Source: Theobroma cacao
Lineage: Eukaryota > Streptophyta > Magnoliopsida > Malvales > Malvaceae
Length of the DNA: 64,000 nt
Direction: 5' to 3'
Assembly (NCBI RefSeq): GCF_000208745.1
Contig: NC_030856.1
Location: forward strand, 4,512,241-4,576,240
Position numbers and translations under genes: made by a program. A model generated the notes under the pieces. It did not search any database. It had not been told where the DNA came from and saw only the letters and a program-made list of their open reading frames with translations. Positions 11,703 through 24,225 of the stretch are shown one piece after another. How positions within the stretch are numbered: the stretch's first letter is position 1; each line of letters begins with the position of its first letter.

Positions 11703-12584
11703 GATTTCAATTCTTGTGGGGATATTAAAGTAAAATGGTTAAAGGTAGCAAGTATATCTTTATTGGGGTCGTGGATCTTGAGCGTGATGGATAAGGATTC
11801 TCGGACCCCAATGTATTCTTATCTTCAGGAAACTTTCCTTTGTTAGTTTTCTGACACGATACAATAATGTGTCTCCAACCTGGAGAAAATGCTGCTTTTC
11901 CATTCTTATTCGCCATCACTGAGGGAGTTGTTTGTCCTTTCCCTGTTGATTATCTCATTTGATTAGCCGTAGATTAGACCTCTTTACCTGAGGTTGAACA
12001 ACAACACCACCCGAAGATTTACCAGTTCAGTCTGAATTTATTCAAGATTTACATCATTTAATTACCCAAATGCAAATAACTTTGCTTAAGATGACAAATC
12101 CAAAGAGCAAAGGGTCTTGAAACGAAGTCAAATCTTTGATTAGATAACATGTGAATAAGTTAGAATAGATGAGTTCACAGTTTGTTCCCACCAACCATTT
12201 TGTTTATACTTTATTCTTGCCTCCCCTTTTCATTCCCATGAATTAAAATATCAAAATATTGAACAAATTGGATTTGGTTTCGCGCGGGGGCCTTATCGGA
12301 AGACTGGTAAAACCTGAGATTGGTCGGAATTAATCTGCCGCCAGAAATTAGCCAATGTTTTCAGTGTCCTGTGGATGGTATGGCACCCTGTATTTTACTA
12401 TTTTTTTGTCTAATTGTTACAAGAAAAGACCAGTGAAGAAAATGATGAGCAGCCTTATCTTTTTTGTTTCTTTATAGTTTTTCTAACTTTGGTGGATACC
12501 CACCTTATCATGGCAGTCATCATCTCCATTTGAGTTTTCATTGGAGAATATTAACTACTGTTTATAATAAGTATTTAACCACTG
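11703..12584. other. upstream region of the TSJT1-like gene
   Basis: This holds probable promoter sequence of the TSJT1-like gene and then unassigned AT-rich DNA. Around 12280-12330 there is a short GC-richer patch (cgcgcgggggcc). I found no exon or RNA gene. Confidence 0.35.
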
Positions 12585-12649
12585 ATATATGTATATATAT
12601 ATATAATATATATATATATTATATATATATATAATATATATAGTATATN
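12585..12649. repeat. (TA)n microsatellite with an unresolved base
   Basis: An almost pure TA/ATAT tract about 64 bases long ends in an N at 12649. The unresolved base suggests the true length was not determined in the assembly. Confidence 0.9.
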
Positions 12650-12907
12650 CCATTTATATTTTTTTATAATTTTAATTTTTCTCACACAGCAATTTATAAT
12701 TTTTCTTTCCAATTCATAAAACTTTGTAGATATTTTTTTTTCAAATTAATATTTTATATAGAATTTTTGTTCTGATAGAGGTTAGGTGTTAAATTTTTCT
12801 AATAAAATTATAAAAATATGTACTTAAAGGTATTTTCTTAATTTTATTAAAAAATAATTAATTAATATAGATGTCATGGATCGTACATTAGTCAGATATG
12901 AAATAGA

Positions 12908-15500
12908 TTTTAAACTTATAGATAAGAGTTTTTTTTTCACCTAATAAGCATGTTTTTTGAATTAAAAGTACAAATTTGGGATAAATGGTATTAGAACTTA
13001 TCTAATTCAAGACCTCTCATGAGAGATATCATGATCGAGATAAAGTTAAACCAACGTGAATCTTCTAACAAATACACAATTAAATAAACAACTTATCTAA
13101 CTCGAGATTGCTCATAATAGATACCACAATCGAGAAAGGGTAAGGCCAACAAGAATCATTTGACAAATGCCTAATTGAATAAAGAATTTATCTAATTAGG
13201 GACTTCACAATTAACTAAATAACTTATCTAACTTGAGACTTCTAATGACAGATACCATGATTGAGATAAGGTCAGACTAAGGTGGATTCTCTAGTAAATG
13301 ATCAATTGAATAAATAACTTATCTAACTTGAGACTTCTCATGAGAGATACCACGATCGAGATAGAGTCAGACCAAGGCTAATCCTCTAGCGAATGCACAA
13401 TTGAATAAAGAACTTATTAACTCGAGATTTCTTATGAAAGATACCACGATCGAGATAAGATCAGTCCAAGGTGAATCCTTTGGTGAATGTACAATTGAAT
13501 AGAGAATTTATCTAACTTGAGACTTCTCATGAGAGATACCATGATCAAGATAAGGTCAGATCCTCTAGCGACTGCATAATTGAATAAAGAACTTATCTAA
13601 CTCTAAACTTTACAATTGAATAAAAAACTTATCTAATTCAAGACTTCTCATGAGAGATATCATGATCGAGATAAAGTTAAACCAACGTGAATCTTCTAAC
13701 AAATACACAATTAAATAAACAACTTATCTAACTCGAGATTGCTCATAATAGATACCACAATCGAGAAAGGGTAAGGCCAACAAGAATCATTTGACAAATG
13801 CCTAATTGAATAAAGAATTTATCTAATTAGGGACTTCACAATTAACTAAATAACTTATCTAACTTGAGACTTCTAATGACAGATACCATGATTAAGATAA
13901 GGTCAGACTAAGGTGGATTCTCTAGTAAATGATCAATTGAATAAATAACTTATCTAACTTGAGACTTTTCATGAGAGATACCACGATCGAGATAGAGTCA
14001 GACCAAGGCTAATCCTCTAGCGAATGCACAATTGAATAAAGAACTTATTAACTCGAGATTTCTTATGAAAGATACCACGATCGAGATAAGATCAATCCAA
14101 GGTGGATCCTTTGGTGAATGTACAATTGAATAGAGAACTTATCTAACTTGAGACTTCTCGTGAGAGATACCATGATCAAGATAAGGTCAGATCAGGGCAG
14201 ATCCTCTAGCGACTGCATAATTGAATAAAGAACTTATCTAACTCTAAACTTTACAATTGAATAAAAAACTTATCTAATTCAAGACTTCTCATGAGAGATA
14301 TCATGATCGAGATAAAGTTAAACCAACGTGAATCTTCTAACAAATACACAATTAAATAAAAAACTTATCTAAATCGAGATTGCTCATAATAGATACCACA
14401 ATCGAGAAAGGGTAAGGCCAACAAGAATCATTTGACAAATGCCTAATTGAATAAAGAATTTATCTAATTAGGGACTTCACAATTAACTAAATAACTTATC
14501 TAACTTGAGACTTCTAATGACAGATACCATGATTGAGATAAGGTCAGACTAAGGTGGATTCTCTAGTAAATGATCAATTGAATAAATAACTTATCTAACT
14601 TGAGACTTTTCATGAGAGATACCACGATCGAGATAGAGTCAGACCAAGGCTAATCCTCTAGCAAATGCACAATTGAATAAAGAACTTATTAACTCGAGAT
14701 TTCTTATGAAAGATACCACGATCGAGATAAGATTAGTCCAAGGTGGATCCTTTGGTGAATGTACAATTGAATAGAGAACTTATCTAACTTGAGACTTCTC
14801 ATGAGAGATACCATGATCAAGATAAGGTCAGATCAGGGCAGATCCTCTAGCGACTGCATAATTGAATAAAGAACTTATCTAACTCTAAACTTTACAATTG
14901 AATAAAAAACTTATCTAACTCGAGACTTCTCATGAGAGATACCACGATCGAGATAAGATTAGATTAAGGTGGATCCTCTAGTGAATGCACAATTGAATAA
15001 AGAACTTATCTAATTCGACACTTTACGATTAAATAAAGAACTTATCTAACTCGATACTTCTCATAAGAGATACCGCAATTGATATAAGGTTAGACCAAGG
15101 CGAATCCTTTGGCGAATGTACAATTGAATAAAAAATTTATCTAACTCAAGACTTCATAATTGAGTAAAGAACTTTTTTTTTTGCTCAATTTGAATAAAGA
15201 ACTTATCTAACTTGAGACTTCTCATAAGACATAGCACGATTGAGATAGGGTCAGACTAAGGTGAATCCTCTGACAATGCACAATTGAATAAAAAACTAGC
15301 CTAACTCACTCATGAGAGATACCACGATCAAGATAGGATTAAACTAAGGTAGATCTTTTAATGATGCATAATTGAATAAGATCAAATATCATAAACTTTA
15401 CGTCGATAAAAGATAGAATGAATCTTGAACTTATAAATAATTATTTTTCTCCACCTAATAGATATGTTGGATTAAAATTACGAGTCTGGGACAAATAACT
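12908..15500. repeat. higher-order minisatellite array (~95-bp monomer) flanked by direct repeats
   Basis: From 12996 to about 15370 the sequence is built from a monomer of 94-95 bases. Each monomer contains AACTTATCTAACT, GAGACTTCTCATGAGAGATA, CCACGATCGAGATAAGG and a (C/A)AATTGAATAAA tail. In the first unit monomers start at 12996, 13090, 13185, 13221 (36-base short form), 13316, 13411, 13505, 13590 (85 bases) and 13626. This whole pattern repeats at 12996, 13626 and 14267, giving higher-order units of 630, 641 and about 640 bases. The first unit lacks 11 bases in one monomer. After about 14905 the monomers diverge. A related ~80-base sequence (cacctaataagcatg.. / cacctaatagatatg..) lies on each side, at 12908-12988 and 15421-15500, in the same orientation. 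No open frame runs through the array. Confidence 0.9.
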
Positions 15501-16942
15501 CTTACAAAAAAATTAAAATTTTAAAAGGTGTAGGTGAAATTTAGGTCAAAATAAAAAATAATTTTAAAATATAGTGTTAATAAATATGTATAAAGATCCG
15601 GATATTTTCTTAATTTATGATTATCCAGAACTGGAATTAGCCTCCCCCATATGGCACCTTTGTTCAGGCCAAGCTGAAAAGTTTGATAAACCTTTTCTTT
15701 CCTTGTGGACTCCTACGAGATGACATGACAATCATGACATCATTTGTTCTAAGGCTTCTTCCTCTGTCCATTGCTCTTGCTCTTTCTCATGAACACTATG
15801 CTTAAGCCCGATGTAAAATGTTCAGAGCCATGGTCCAAGACCATCAGGAGTTGGAAAAGAGTTGTTGGGCTTAGCTCAGTTCAACCTTCACTAGCAAGTT
15901 AATGGTTATGGCTTGGTAGAAATGGCCCATTGGATTTTTAAAGTGGGCTCAATATTTACACTTTTCTCAAAATAAAGAATTTCTTTTTAAATCAAATCCA
16001 TCCCCTTTTTTTTTTCTTTTGAGAAAAATAGTATTTGTTCTCACGTACATTATAATGAAAAATTTATTTTCAAATAATAATTATGTATAAATATAAAAAT
16101 TTTTAAAGTGTAAAGTTTGAATTATAAATAATTAATATAATGTAATATTGATCAATAAATTATTCTAATAATATTAGAATTAATGAAAAATATTTTTTGA
16201 TGGAAATTGTTTAATGCAATTATAGACTTATTTACAAACCGAATAAATCTTATTAATATTTAAAATAATAATTAATGAATATAATGAACAAATATATTCA
16301 TTTTTATTAATTAAAAAGTATTTTAATATATATATATAAATTATAAATTATAGATAAATGCTCGATTCATATCAAATATAAACCTATATGCCCTTTTTCA
16401 TCGACGGAATACCTTTTGTGGTCATAATTCAATATATGATAAAAAAAATTTTATAATAAATTTAAGTTTCAAGTCAAAATAAGTTTGAATGAATACATAA
16501 AGCAATTACTTTTGAAATGAAAAGAAATTATTACACATTATAAGAAAGATAAAAGAGAGATTCGAATCTAGTTATTAGTATAAAATATATATATATATAT
16601 ATAATCAAATACGAAGATTTTTACTCTTATTCGAAAGTAATATTTTTTTAACACAATAGCATTGGTTTAAATATTCTTTTAAGACTATTATTACACAAAT
16701 AATAACTTTATCTAATATATTAAAATCTATAAATATTATTACAAATAGTATTTTAAATTAACTCCTTAATGGATGCAAATGCATGATCTTTCTGTTTAAA
16801 ATGTAAAATTGGAATCTCTTTCTTTAAATAAAAAAATATTAATACCAGTATTAAAATTAATGTCCTGACAAAACTTATATGATCAGTATAGCGTCCGTCC
16901 CCCTATGCAGAAGCAAGAGTTTGAAGCTTCAACCCAGAAAAG
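15501..16942. other. AT-rich gene-free stretch
   Basis: This is very AT-rich DNA with (AT)n at 16585-16603. Degenerate strings such as gagagattcgaatct (about 16556) are common in plant repeat debris. No exon was found. Confidence 0.35.
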
Positions 16943-17245
16943 ATGGGTTTCCTTTTCAGAGATGAACAGGAAAACGGTAGTGGGGACGAGTATCTATCCA
17001 TTTGTTCACACAAGCCGCGTAGAATGTTGAATTTTCTCAACAAAAACAGCCGAATAATTCCAAACGAAGATCCGAAATCGCATTACACAAGTATCTTCCT
17101 GATTAAGTTCCAATGTGCTGCCGTCTCATGTTTACTGTCAACCAAATACGGCGATAAGCTACTTCTCCTCTCACTCTCACTCACGCCCTTCTTCCCCAAA
17201 ATCTCCCTCCCATGTGTTTTTCTTATGGTTTACTCTTTGGTCTAA
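16943..17245 (+). CDS. doubtful 100-codon ORF, unknown product
   Basis: An open frame from MGFLFRDEQENGSGDEYL to FLMVYSLV sits in an island that is clearly less AT-rich than its surroundings. The N-terminal half is polar, and the C-terminal half (LLLLSLSLTPFFPKISLPCVFLMVYSLV) would be hydrophobic. I recognise no family, and the hydrophobic end simply reads a CTC/TTC-rich tract, so this may be chance. The island could instead be the promoter or 5' leader of a lost gene or of a non-coding transcript. It has no intron signals I trust. Confidence 0.15.
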   Translation: MGFLFRDEQENGSGDEYLSICSHKPRRMLNFLNKNSRIIPNEDPKSHYTSIFLIKFQCAAVSCLLSTKYGDKLLLLSLSLTPFFPKISLPCVFLMVYSLV

Positions 17246-19115
17246 TCGTTATTTCAATATTATATGTACTTTATCTGTCACATGAGCAACGTACGGAGCA
17301 TGACAGCTAATTCACCTCTGGGTTCTTCATGTGCACCTTTTCTGTTGCCTTGTCCCTGGTCTCTTTTGGCTTTTTCTTTTATTTTCTCTTAACCCAATGC
17401 CCATTTGGCTGTTTTTGATGTTAAGATATATGGGTTTTTGTTCATTTATGCATAGTGAAGTAATTCAATTTGGTTTTTGTTTTCTATGATGGGGCTGAAC
17501 TTAGGCATGCATGGGCATACATGATTTTTGCCTGGTGTTGTTTGTTTTCTGCTTTGTTGAATGTTTTGCCAAGTGTTTTCCTTTGTCATTTGCTCTTGGA
17601 TTTGATCACTTTGGGGCTTTAAGAAATTGGAATCAGAACATGAGTTATAGTCAAGCTGATGTGTAATGTGGGTTTAATTGCTGCAAAAAGTTCAGTAGCT
17701 TAACAAATGAATAGGCAAGAGAAGTGGTCAGATTTTTGTTTTGGTATGAATCAATTCAGTCTAGTTCAATTTAAATATAGGAAGAAAGTAAAGAATTGGA
17801 TTCTTTTTCTAAGTTTAAAAATTAAACCAAAAGGGATGCTTCAAAAATCCAAATGAGTAGGTTTAGTTACTTCAATATTGAATTTTTAATAGAGATTTTG
17901 ATTCAATTTGCAATGATTCTTTTGAGTTTACCTATTAGATTAATGATTAATTATTGCATAGCTTTTGTTTTCTCTTTTTATGATAGTACCTTGTCAGATG
18001 CATGTACGCATGCAACAAGGGAACGATTCAGCACCACATAATGTACTTTTTGGGATGAATCCATAGCAAAATTAATTGAACAACATCAGCAAAACATGTG
18101 CCCACATGACCAAAAGAAACTGAAATTGCTACAATTTCAAGTTATTGGGTGGGGATCTAAATCAAGTACAAGTAGTCTTGATTGAGAAACGGTTCATATC
18201 CGTTTTATCAGATTCTGTATCTAATTCAGTCAATACAACTAGGGTGGTGTAGTCGTCTCTCAAAAGAGCAGATTCACAGCCATTTTTTTCAAACACAAAA
18301 GCAAGCTTTAGACAAAACCTGTCTGCTGAACTTTAATCTTTGAAAGTGAAACTAAAACATCATTTCATTGTTCTTTCTGAGGCACTTTTGTCTTCTTTCC
18401 CTTCTCTGTACAAGGAAACAAAAAATGATGAGCTGGCGTGAACATCAATTTCTTCTTGACAGAACATTGACATTCACTTTTATAATTGTGAGGACAAAAT
18501 TTGACATGGGGAGGCTGTCTTAATCTGAAGAAGAAAAATCTTACAAGGAATCTTTGGTTAGTGATGATAAGCCATAGAAATTTTCATTTCTATAAGTGTA
18601 TTGGACAATTTTGTACTATTTCGGGTTCTTGCAAAAAGGGGCATCACATTCACATGGATTACTGTAGTCCTACATTGCAAGAGATTACTATATAAAAATA
18701 TCAGTTTGATATTGGCCATACATCATTTACTAACAAAGCAAAATAAAACCAAGCCCAAAAGAAAAGAAAGAGGACAAAAACCAGACATGAATCAGAATCA
18801 GAATCAGGCACATGCATATTGCAGAAAGAGAAGGAATAGACTTCCAAAGTTAGTATTGCTGCAAAAAAGTTTGAGTGACTTTGCAAGTTGTGAGTTTTGG
18901 CTCAATTTAGCTTTCTTTTCTTAATCAAGTTGAGTCCAATGTGAGCTTGTTTATGTAATATTTACTAAATATTCACATAGAACATGTATCATCTCCAAGT
19001 TATAGTTCAGTTTGAGGTTGCTTGACAACAACATGAATTCAATTATTTCAGTCAATGAGCTCAATCTTGAGAATATTATAACTGATTTTTGAAGTTACAA
19101 AGTTAAAATTAAGAG
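17246..19115. other. gene-free stretch
   Basis: Mixed T-rich and A-rich DNA. Short frames (for example 18501-18924) have no recognisable domain, and I see no transposon termini or RNA genes. Part of it could be transcribed, given the GC island just upstream, but nothing in the sequence shows that. Confidence 0.3.
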
Positions 19116-19125
19116 AAAATTGTGA

Positions 19126-20340
19126 GAAATAACTTTCTTCATAAATTTAATTTTAAAATATTTTTATTATAATTTTAACTATTTTTAATCAATTTTTAAC
19201 ATGATTTGACAACAATACCCTTTAAACAATTTCAGACAAATTAAAATGATTTTCATTTTCTCTATCCCGTTATCTAGACAAAAATTTCAAATTAAATCCA
19301 GATTTCTCTTTTATTAAATACTATCCATCTTGCCATCCAACTCTTTCTCACCATCTCAAAAAACAGAGAAGATATTAAGGTATGTGTTTTAGGTTCATGA
19401 GTTTATTGATTTATTCATAAAACTTCAAAGTTGATAGATTGAAATTGATTAGACATATTTATAAATTAGAACATTATATGACTTTGGCAACTTAAACTAA
19501 TTGTGAACAAGTAAATTAATTCTTTATTAGGTATTGAATTACTGGTTTTTAGACATCGTGTCACTGATTTTTAGGTATTATGAGACTAGTTTTTAGGTAT
19601 TGCATGACTTAATCATTGCGTTTCTAGTTTTTAGGTATTGCGTGATTGATTTTAGGTATTGTGTGATTGGTTTTTAGGCATTGTGTGATTGGTTTTTAGG
19701 CATTGTGTAACTGATTTTTAGGCAATGCCTAAGTCACATAATACCCAAAAACTAGTCACGCAATGTCTCACTAACCAGTCACACAATACATATCAACCAG
19801 TCATGTGATGCCATATTATCCAGTCACGTAATACTTAAAAATCAGTCACATAATGCTTAAAAATTAGTAACGTAATGCTTAAAAACTAACCACACAATAC
19901 CCAAAAACCGATTACGTAATGCCTAAAAACCACCAAAACTATTGAATTTCATTTAACAAAATCAACAATTTCAAACAATACACCATATTTCATTTAACAA
20001 TATAATTAATAAATATGCCTACTTGATGAAGAATGCTCAAAATATTTTAAAGTTTTTCTTCATGTATCAAAATCCACTCTAAAATGCTTAAAAATGCTCA
20101 AAACACTCTAAGAATTTTCTTTGTGTATTAAAACTACTCCAAAATGTTCAAAATGTTTAAAGTTTTTTCTTTCTAACAAGGAATACTCCAGAGATAAATA
20201 ATCTAGCGAGAAAAGGTCAAAAGATATGAGTTAGTTTGAGGGGCGGATCTAAACATATGAGTTGGTTTTATTAGGGTAATTTTGTTTAAAATTAATTTTT
20301 TTGACTAAAAATAATTAAAATTATAGAGAAAGTTATTTTC
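19126..20340. mobile_element. non-autonomous DNA element with degenerate terminal inverted repeats
   Basis: The left end (from 19126, GAAATAACTTTCTTCATAA) and the reverse complement of the right end (to 20340, GAAAATAACTTTCTCTATAA) match. They stay similar for about 70 bases (ATTTTAA(C/T)TATTTTTA(A/G)TCAA). Between them lie the inverted tandem repeats listed separately and simple AT-rich DNA with no transposase frame. The architecture of inverted ends carrying internal short tandem repeats resembles MITE-like or Mutator-like non-autonomous elements. I could not identify a target-site duplication, so the superfamily is open and the exact ends may be off by several bases. Confidence 0.5.
19530..19932. 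repeat. inverted repeat whose arms are ~23-base tandem repeats
   Basis: The left arm repeats a unit like TTTTTAGGTATTGTGTGATTGG about eight times. The right arm repeats its reverse complement (CAGTCACATAATGCTTAAAAA) about eight times. The centre is the palindrome TTAGGCAATGCCTAA at 19718-19732. A transcript could fold into a hairpin with arms near 200 bases and staggered mismatches. Confidence 0.8.
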
Positions 20341-21569
20341 AAAAATATTTTATGTATGAGGGATGTTTTTGAAAAGAATCCTAAAATTTATGAAATAGAC
20401 TCAGTATGAACATGCTAAAAGCTCAACTTGGTTCAATCTGATTACATTCATAAAACATGAATTGTATATAATTAAGCAAAGCATACTCTTGGAAGAAGAA
20501 CAGGCCCTGAAAACCAAGCTCTTGCAACCTGTTCCTTTCAGCTCAAAAAGCATGGCTAAAGGACCTAACCTTTTTGGGTTTGGATTTACCCCCCCAAAAG
20601 CATATGCTAAGAAAGATTCTTGATTTACATTAGTTGGTTAAGGGTTTGTTTGCTTTCAGCTCTAACTAGATTTAAATATGAGATTGAAGTCTTGAATAAT
20701 TTCTCTATTCTTTTCTTTTAAATCTAAATAAGATGAGGCCATTACATGCATCATGTAAATAATTGCAGGGTGCGTGCTTCTGGTTGTTTAAAGCCTAGAC
20801 ATTGTTCTGTTAAGACTACTTTGTTTATTTTTGTCTCCTTTTCTAATTGATCAATCTTCAAAGCATGTGCGAATATTCTTGAAAGGACTTATACTCAAGT
20901 GATATGCTATCAGTAGGTAATTTAATATTGGAATCCTTATCAATCTTCAACAAAACATGAGGATAAAAGAAATGCGAAGGGGTTAACAATTATTTGCAAT
21001 GAGTTGTTTATTGGCCAAAAATATTTGTCTTGGAAGATGTGAGATATGGGTTGATACTTGTAGGGGGTCCATGGTGGAAGAGAATTTTGACTGCTGATCT
21101 GCTGATCAACAAGTAGTTTTGGTCCAACTTCAGTTCTGTTTCCAATTGCACTGTGAGATATAACATGAATTGGAAGGATTGGATTGGCCTTGCAATGTGC
21201 AGAATTAGATGCATTAACTAATTTTACTAAAAGAATGGTGAAGCAAAAAGAAAAATAGTAAAGGGAGAATAATCGAAGAATTGAATTGAATTCTAATCAA
21301 AAGAGTGAAATTCGAATTTTTTTTTTAAATTAAACATATCGAGACAGAAAATAAATGCCTAATGATTGATTCTTAGATTAATTTAAAGCTTTTTCCATTC
21401 CTCCTCATGATTCAAGTCACTTTGTTGGCAGGCTATATACCCTATGAGGTTCAACTCAAACATCCCTCAGTCATTCTTGGTAATGAAAATCTGATAACTT
21501 TTCAACAATGTACCTTTCTATATGGCTCAAAGCATAAGGAGATCGTTGAGATGTAGCATCAATTAGTAA

Positions 21570-21598
21570 TGAAGAGAGAGAGAGAGAGAGAGAGAGAG
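21570..21598. repeat. (GA)n microsatellite
   Basis: An uninterrupted GA dinucleotide run of about 14 units in non-coding DNA. Confidence 0.9.
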
Positions 21599-24105
21599 TC
21601 CTACTTCCAATCTAATGATTCACTTACTCTTCAGATGCTGACGTGATTTTGGGTCCCCCCTACCTTTATTCCCTTCTCTCCTTCTTTTCTTTAAGCTATC
21701 AGACAAGAAGACTTTTTTTTCTTCATTGTCCAAAAAACAGCAAGAGTGAAGGGTGCATCATGCATGGGCAAATGGGTCCAGCTTGAAAGGTAAATGTATG
21801 GGCTAGCATGCACTGTTCTCTTTGATGCAGGGCAGTTCACAGATGCATTGACAGTGGCTTTCAGATCATGGACTCCTTTGAAGGTCTCCTGCTCATTTGA
21901 CCTTATCAAGGAGATTAAAGAAATGGTTGAAGAACATGTTGGTTAATCAGAAATCAAGAGTTGGGAAGAGATTATATTAAATGACATCTCAGCATTGACA
22001 AAAGGTGAAACCTTCTCAGATTTAGCTAATGGCTTTGTCAGCAAGTGGTTGAGCAAAAAGTTGGGATAAATTGACCATTTCTATTTAGATAATTCAATAG
22101 TTTCATGTATTCCATGGTGATTCCTTTGTCTTCATGCAAATAAGAAATGCACCCAATATAACCCAAAGTATATTTGATAGACCAGAAAGCTTAAATCATT
22201 GCTTAAATTTGAAGGTCACCATGGCTCCTCTAAGAATAAGGAGTCAGCTTTAACTCTCCACTTTCTCAAACTTACTAGGAGGAAAGAAACAAAGGGAAAT
22301 CTTTGCTTCCACTTTTCATTTTTCCACATTTAGAACTCTGATTTTTGAGGGTAAGCAAATGAAATATCAACACAAATATTAATTTTTGAATAGAAAGAAG
22401 CGAGATTTGAACTCGACTCTTAAAGTAAGAAATTATATACGGTTTATTGAGTTAAGTGTTCAGATTTAAATGAATGTTACAGAAAATTCCGTCTAAATCT
22501 TATCCATTTTATATTTATATTATTAATGTAAGTGGAAGTGCTCTATGATATATCTTGCTAGATTGCTTTCATCCTCTTTATGAAAGCAATAAAATTCAAA
22601 CTAATGGTATCACGTAATGAGAAAGGGAAAGAAGTAACAATTAAAAAGAGAAAAAGTGGGGCTTGCTTTCAGAAAACAAAATGATGATCCATCATTAATA
22701 AATTAAGGACATCATTAAATAATTAATATACTGTTAATCGACACTTAATGCCGCAATTTATGTTATAAAGCAAGGTTGGGTCCTCCAATAATCATTAAAT
22801 AATCTAACCTTTTCCTTTACTGATAGTGAAATTGTCTCTTATTTTTTCTTCAAAATAAAGTTAGGGTGCTTTTCTTCTTCTAGAAAGCCTTTTACCTTGT
22901 AGCAAAATGTGACACCATAGCAAAATAATCAAGGCACAAAATTTTTGCCATGCTTCGGATGTGGCAAATCTTTGGGTTATTTTTCTTTTTACTCGATTAA
23001 ATGGATTCATTTTATTATGTATAAGAAAACTAATATATATAAAGTCGGATTTATGCTAAAATCTGGCTAATCAAAAACAAGTTTATTGGCATCCTAGTAA
23101 TAGACCATTTAAACACATTAGTTTCAAATCAAAATAGAGTAAAGGAAAATCATTTAAAATTAAAATCAGATTTAAATCACACCCAAAACATAAAATTATT
23201 AATAATAATTGAAGCACTCCAAAGATATAATTAGAAAAAGGAAATAAGGTGACATAACTCTAGGATTAGGATGCCAAGATTACAATAATAATTGAAGCAT
23301 GATAACAAATTAATCCCATGATGTTGATAGATTTCCTTTTGCTCTCCATAATAAGCAAGAACTATACTCTCATGTAATAATACCCTTTACCAACATTTAT
23401 TAATTAAGCACAAAGCAAAAAAAAAGGGGTAAACATGATGATAGGTATAACTAATATTGTGAATGAATTTAATGCAATTTCTTTATCCTTTCTTGGGTTT
23501 TTTTTAAGAAAAGAAAAAGATAATAAATTTTTTTATTAAAAAAAGTATGATAAATGTCAAAGTAAGTTAAACAAAGAAGGGATCCAAGTTTCCCTTGATA
23601 ATGTGAAAGAAACAATGTTTGGTAAGTACCCAAAAAAAGAAAAAAATATTTAAACTATTTCATCTAATTAATTACATCCTCCACTGAGGCTTTTCCATTG
23701 ATTGCCATGGGCCATATGTCATTAATTAAATAAAATGGGAAAACTACTAGTCAAATTGTTTGATCTTACCCACCTTACAACAATATAACACTACAAAAAA
23801 AAAAATCAATAGAGTTGGGTGAAATAAACAAATATTCACAGTAGAAAAACATGTAATCTTATAAAATAAACCTAATAAATTTAACAATAGTAATTTAATT
23901 ATTTGGCATGGATTTTTAATTAGGATAACATACCTAACCATATATAATTACTAAAGCTTACTACCATGAAATCATAATTTAATTTTCTTTTCCCATTACT
24001 AAACATAATTTTTTTTTTTACTTTTATTAATCTGTGGTCTACTTGAATAGCCGGTAATTATGGTGTTTCCAAGGAATCCTAGATTAATATATAGTACTAG
24101 CTTTT

Positions 24106-24225
24106 CAACATGTGTTTAAAGGGTACTCTTTTTTTTTTACTTAATTAAATTTGGTTATTTTATTACAACATGTGTTTAACGGGTACTTTTTTTTTACTTA
24201 ATCAAATTTGGTTATTTTATTAAAT
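24106..24225. repeat. 60-base tandem duplication
   Basis: Two adjacent near-identical copies begin with CAACATGTGTTTAA at 24106 and 24166. They differ by one base in the GGGTAC context and by the length of the T run. The high similarity implies a recent duplication. Confidence 0.8.

Noticed and set aside
12996..15370. CRISPR-like regular repeats
   Set aside because: The repeats are contiguous tandem monomers without unique spacers, in a plant nuclear context. It is a satellite array.
22400..22420. tRNA-like string (gaagcgagatttgaactcg)
   Set aside because: It has a B-box-like word but no A box, acceptor stem or cloverleaf. It is common in plant repeat debris. No convincing tRNA gene was found anywhere in the window.
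23789..23806. CACTA terminus (CACTACAAAAAA)
   Set aside because: No matching inverted end or subterminal repeats were found within several kb. The string can arise by chance next to a poly(A) run.
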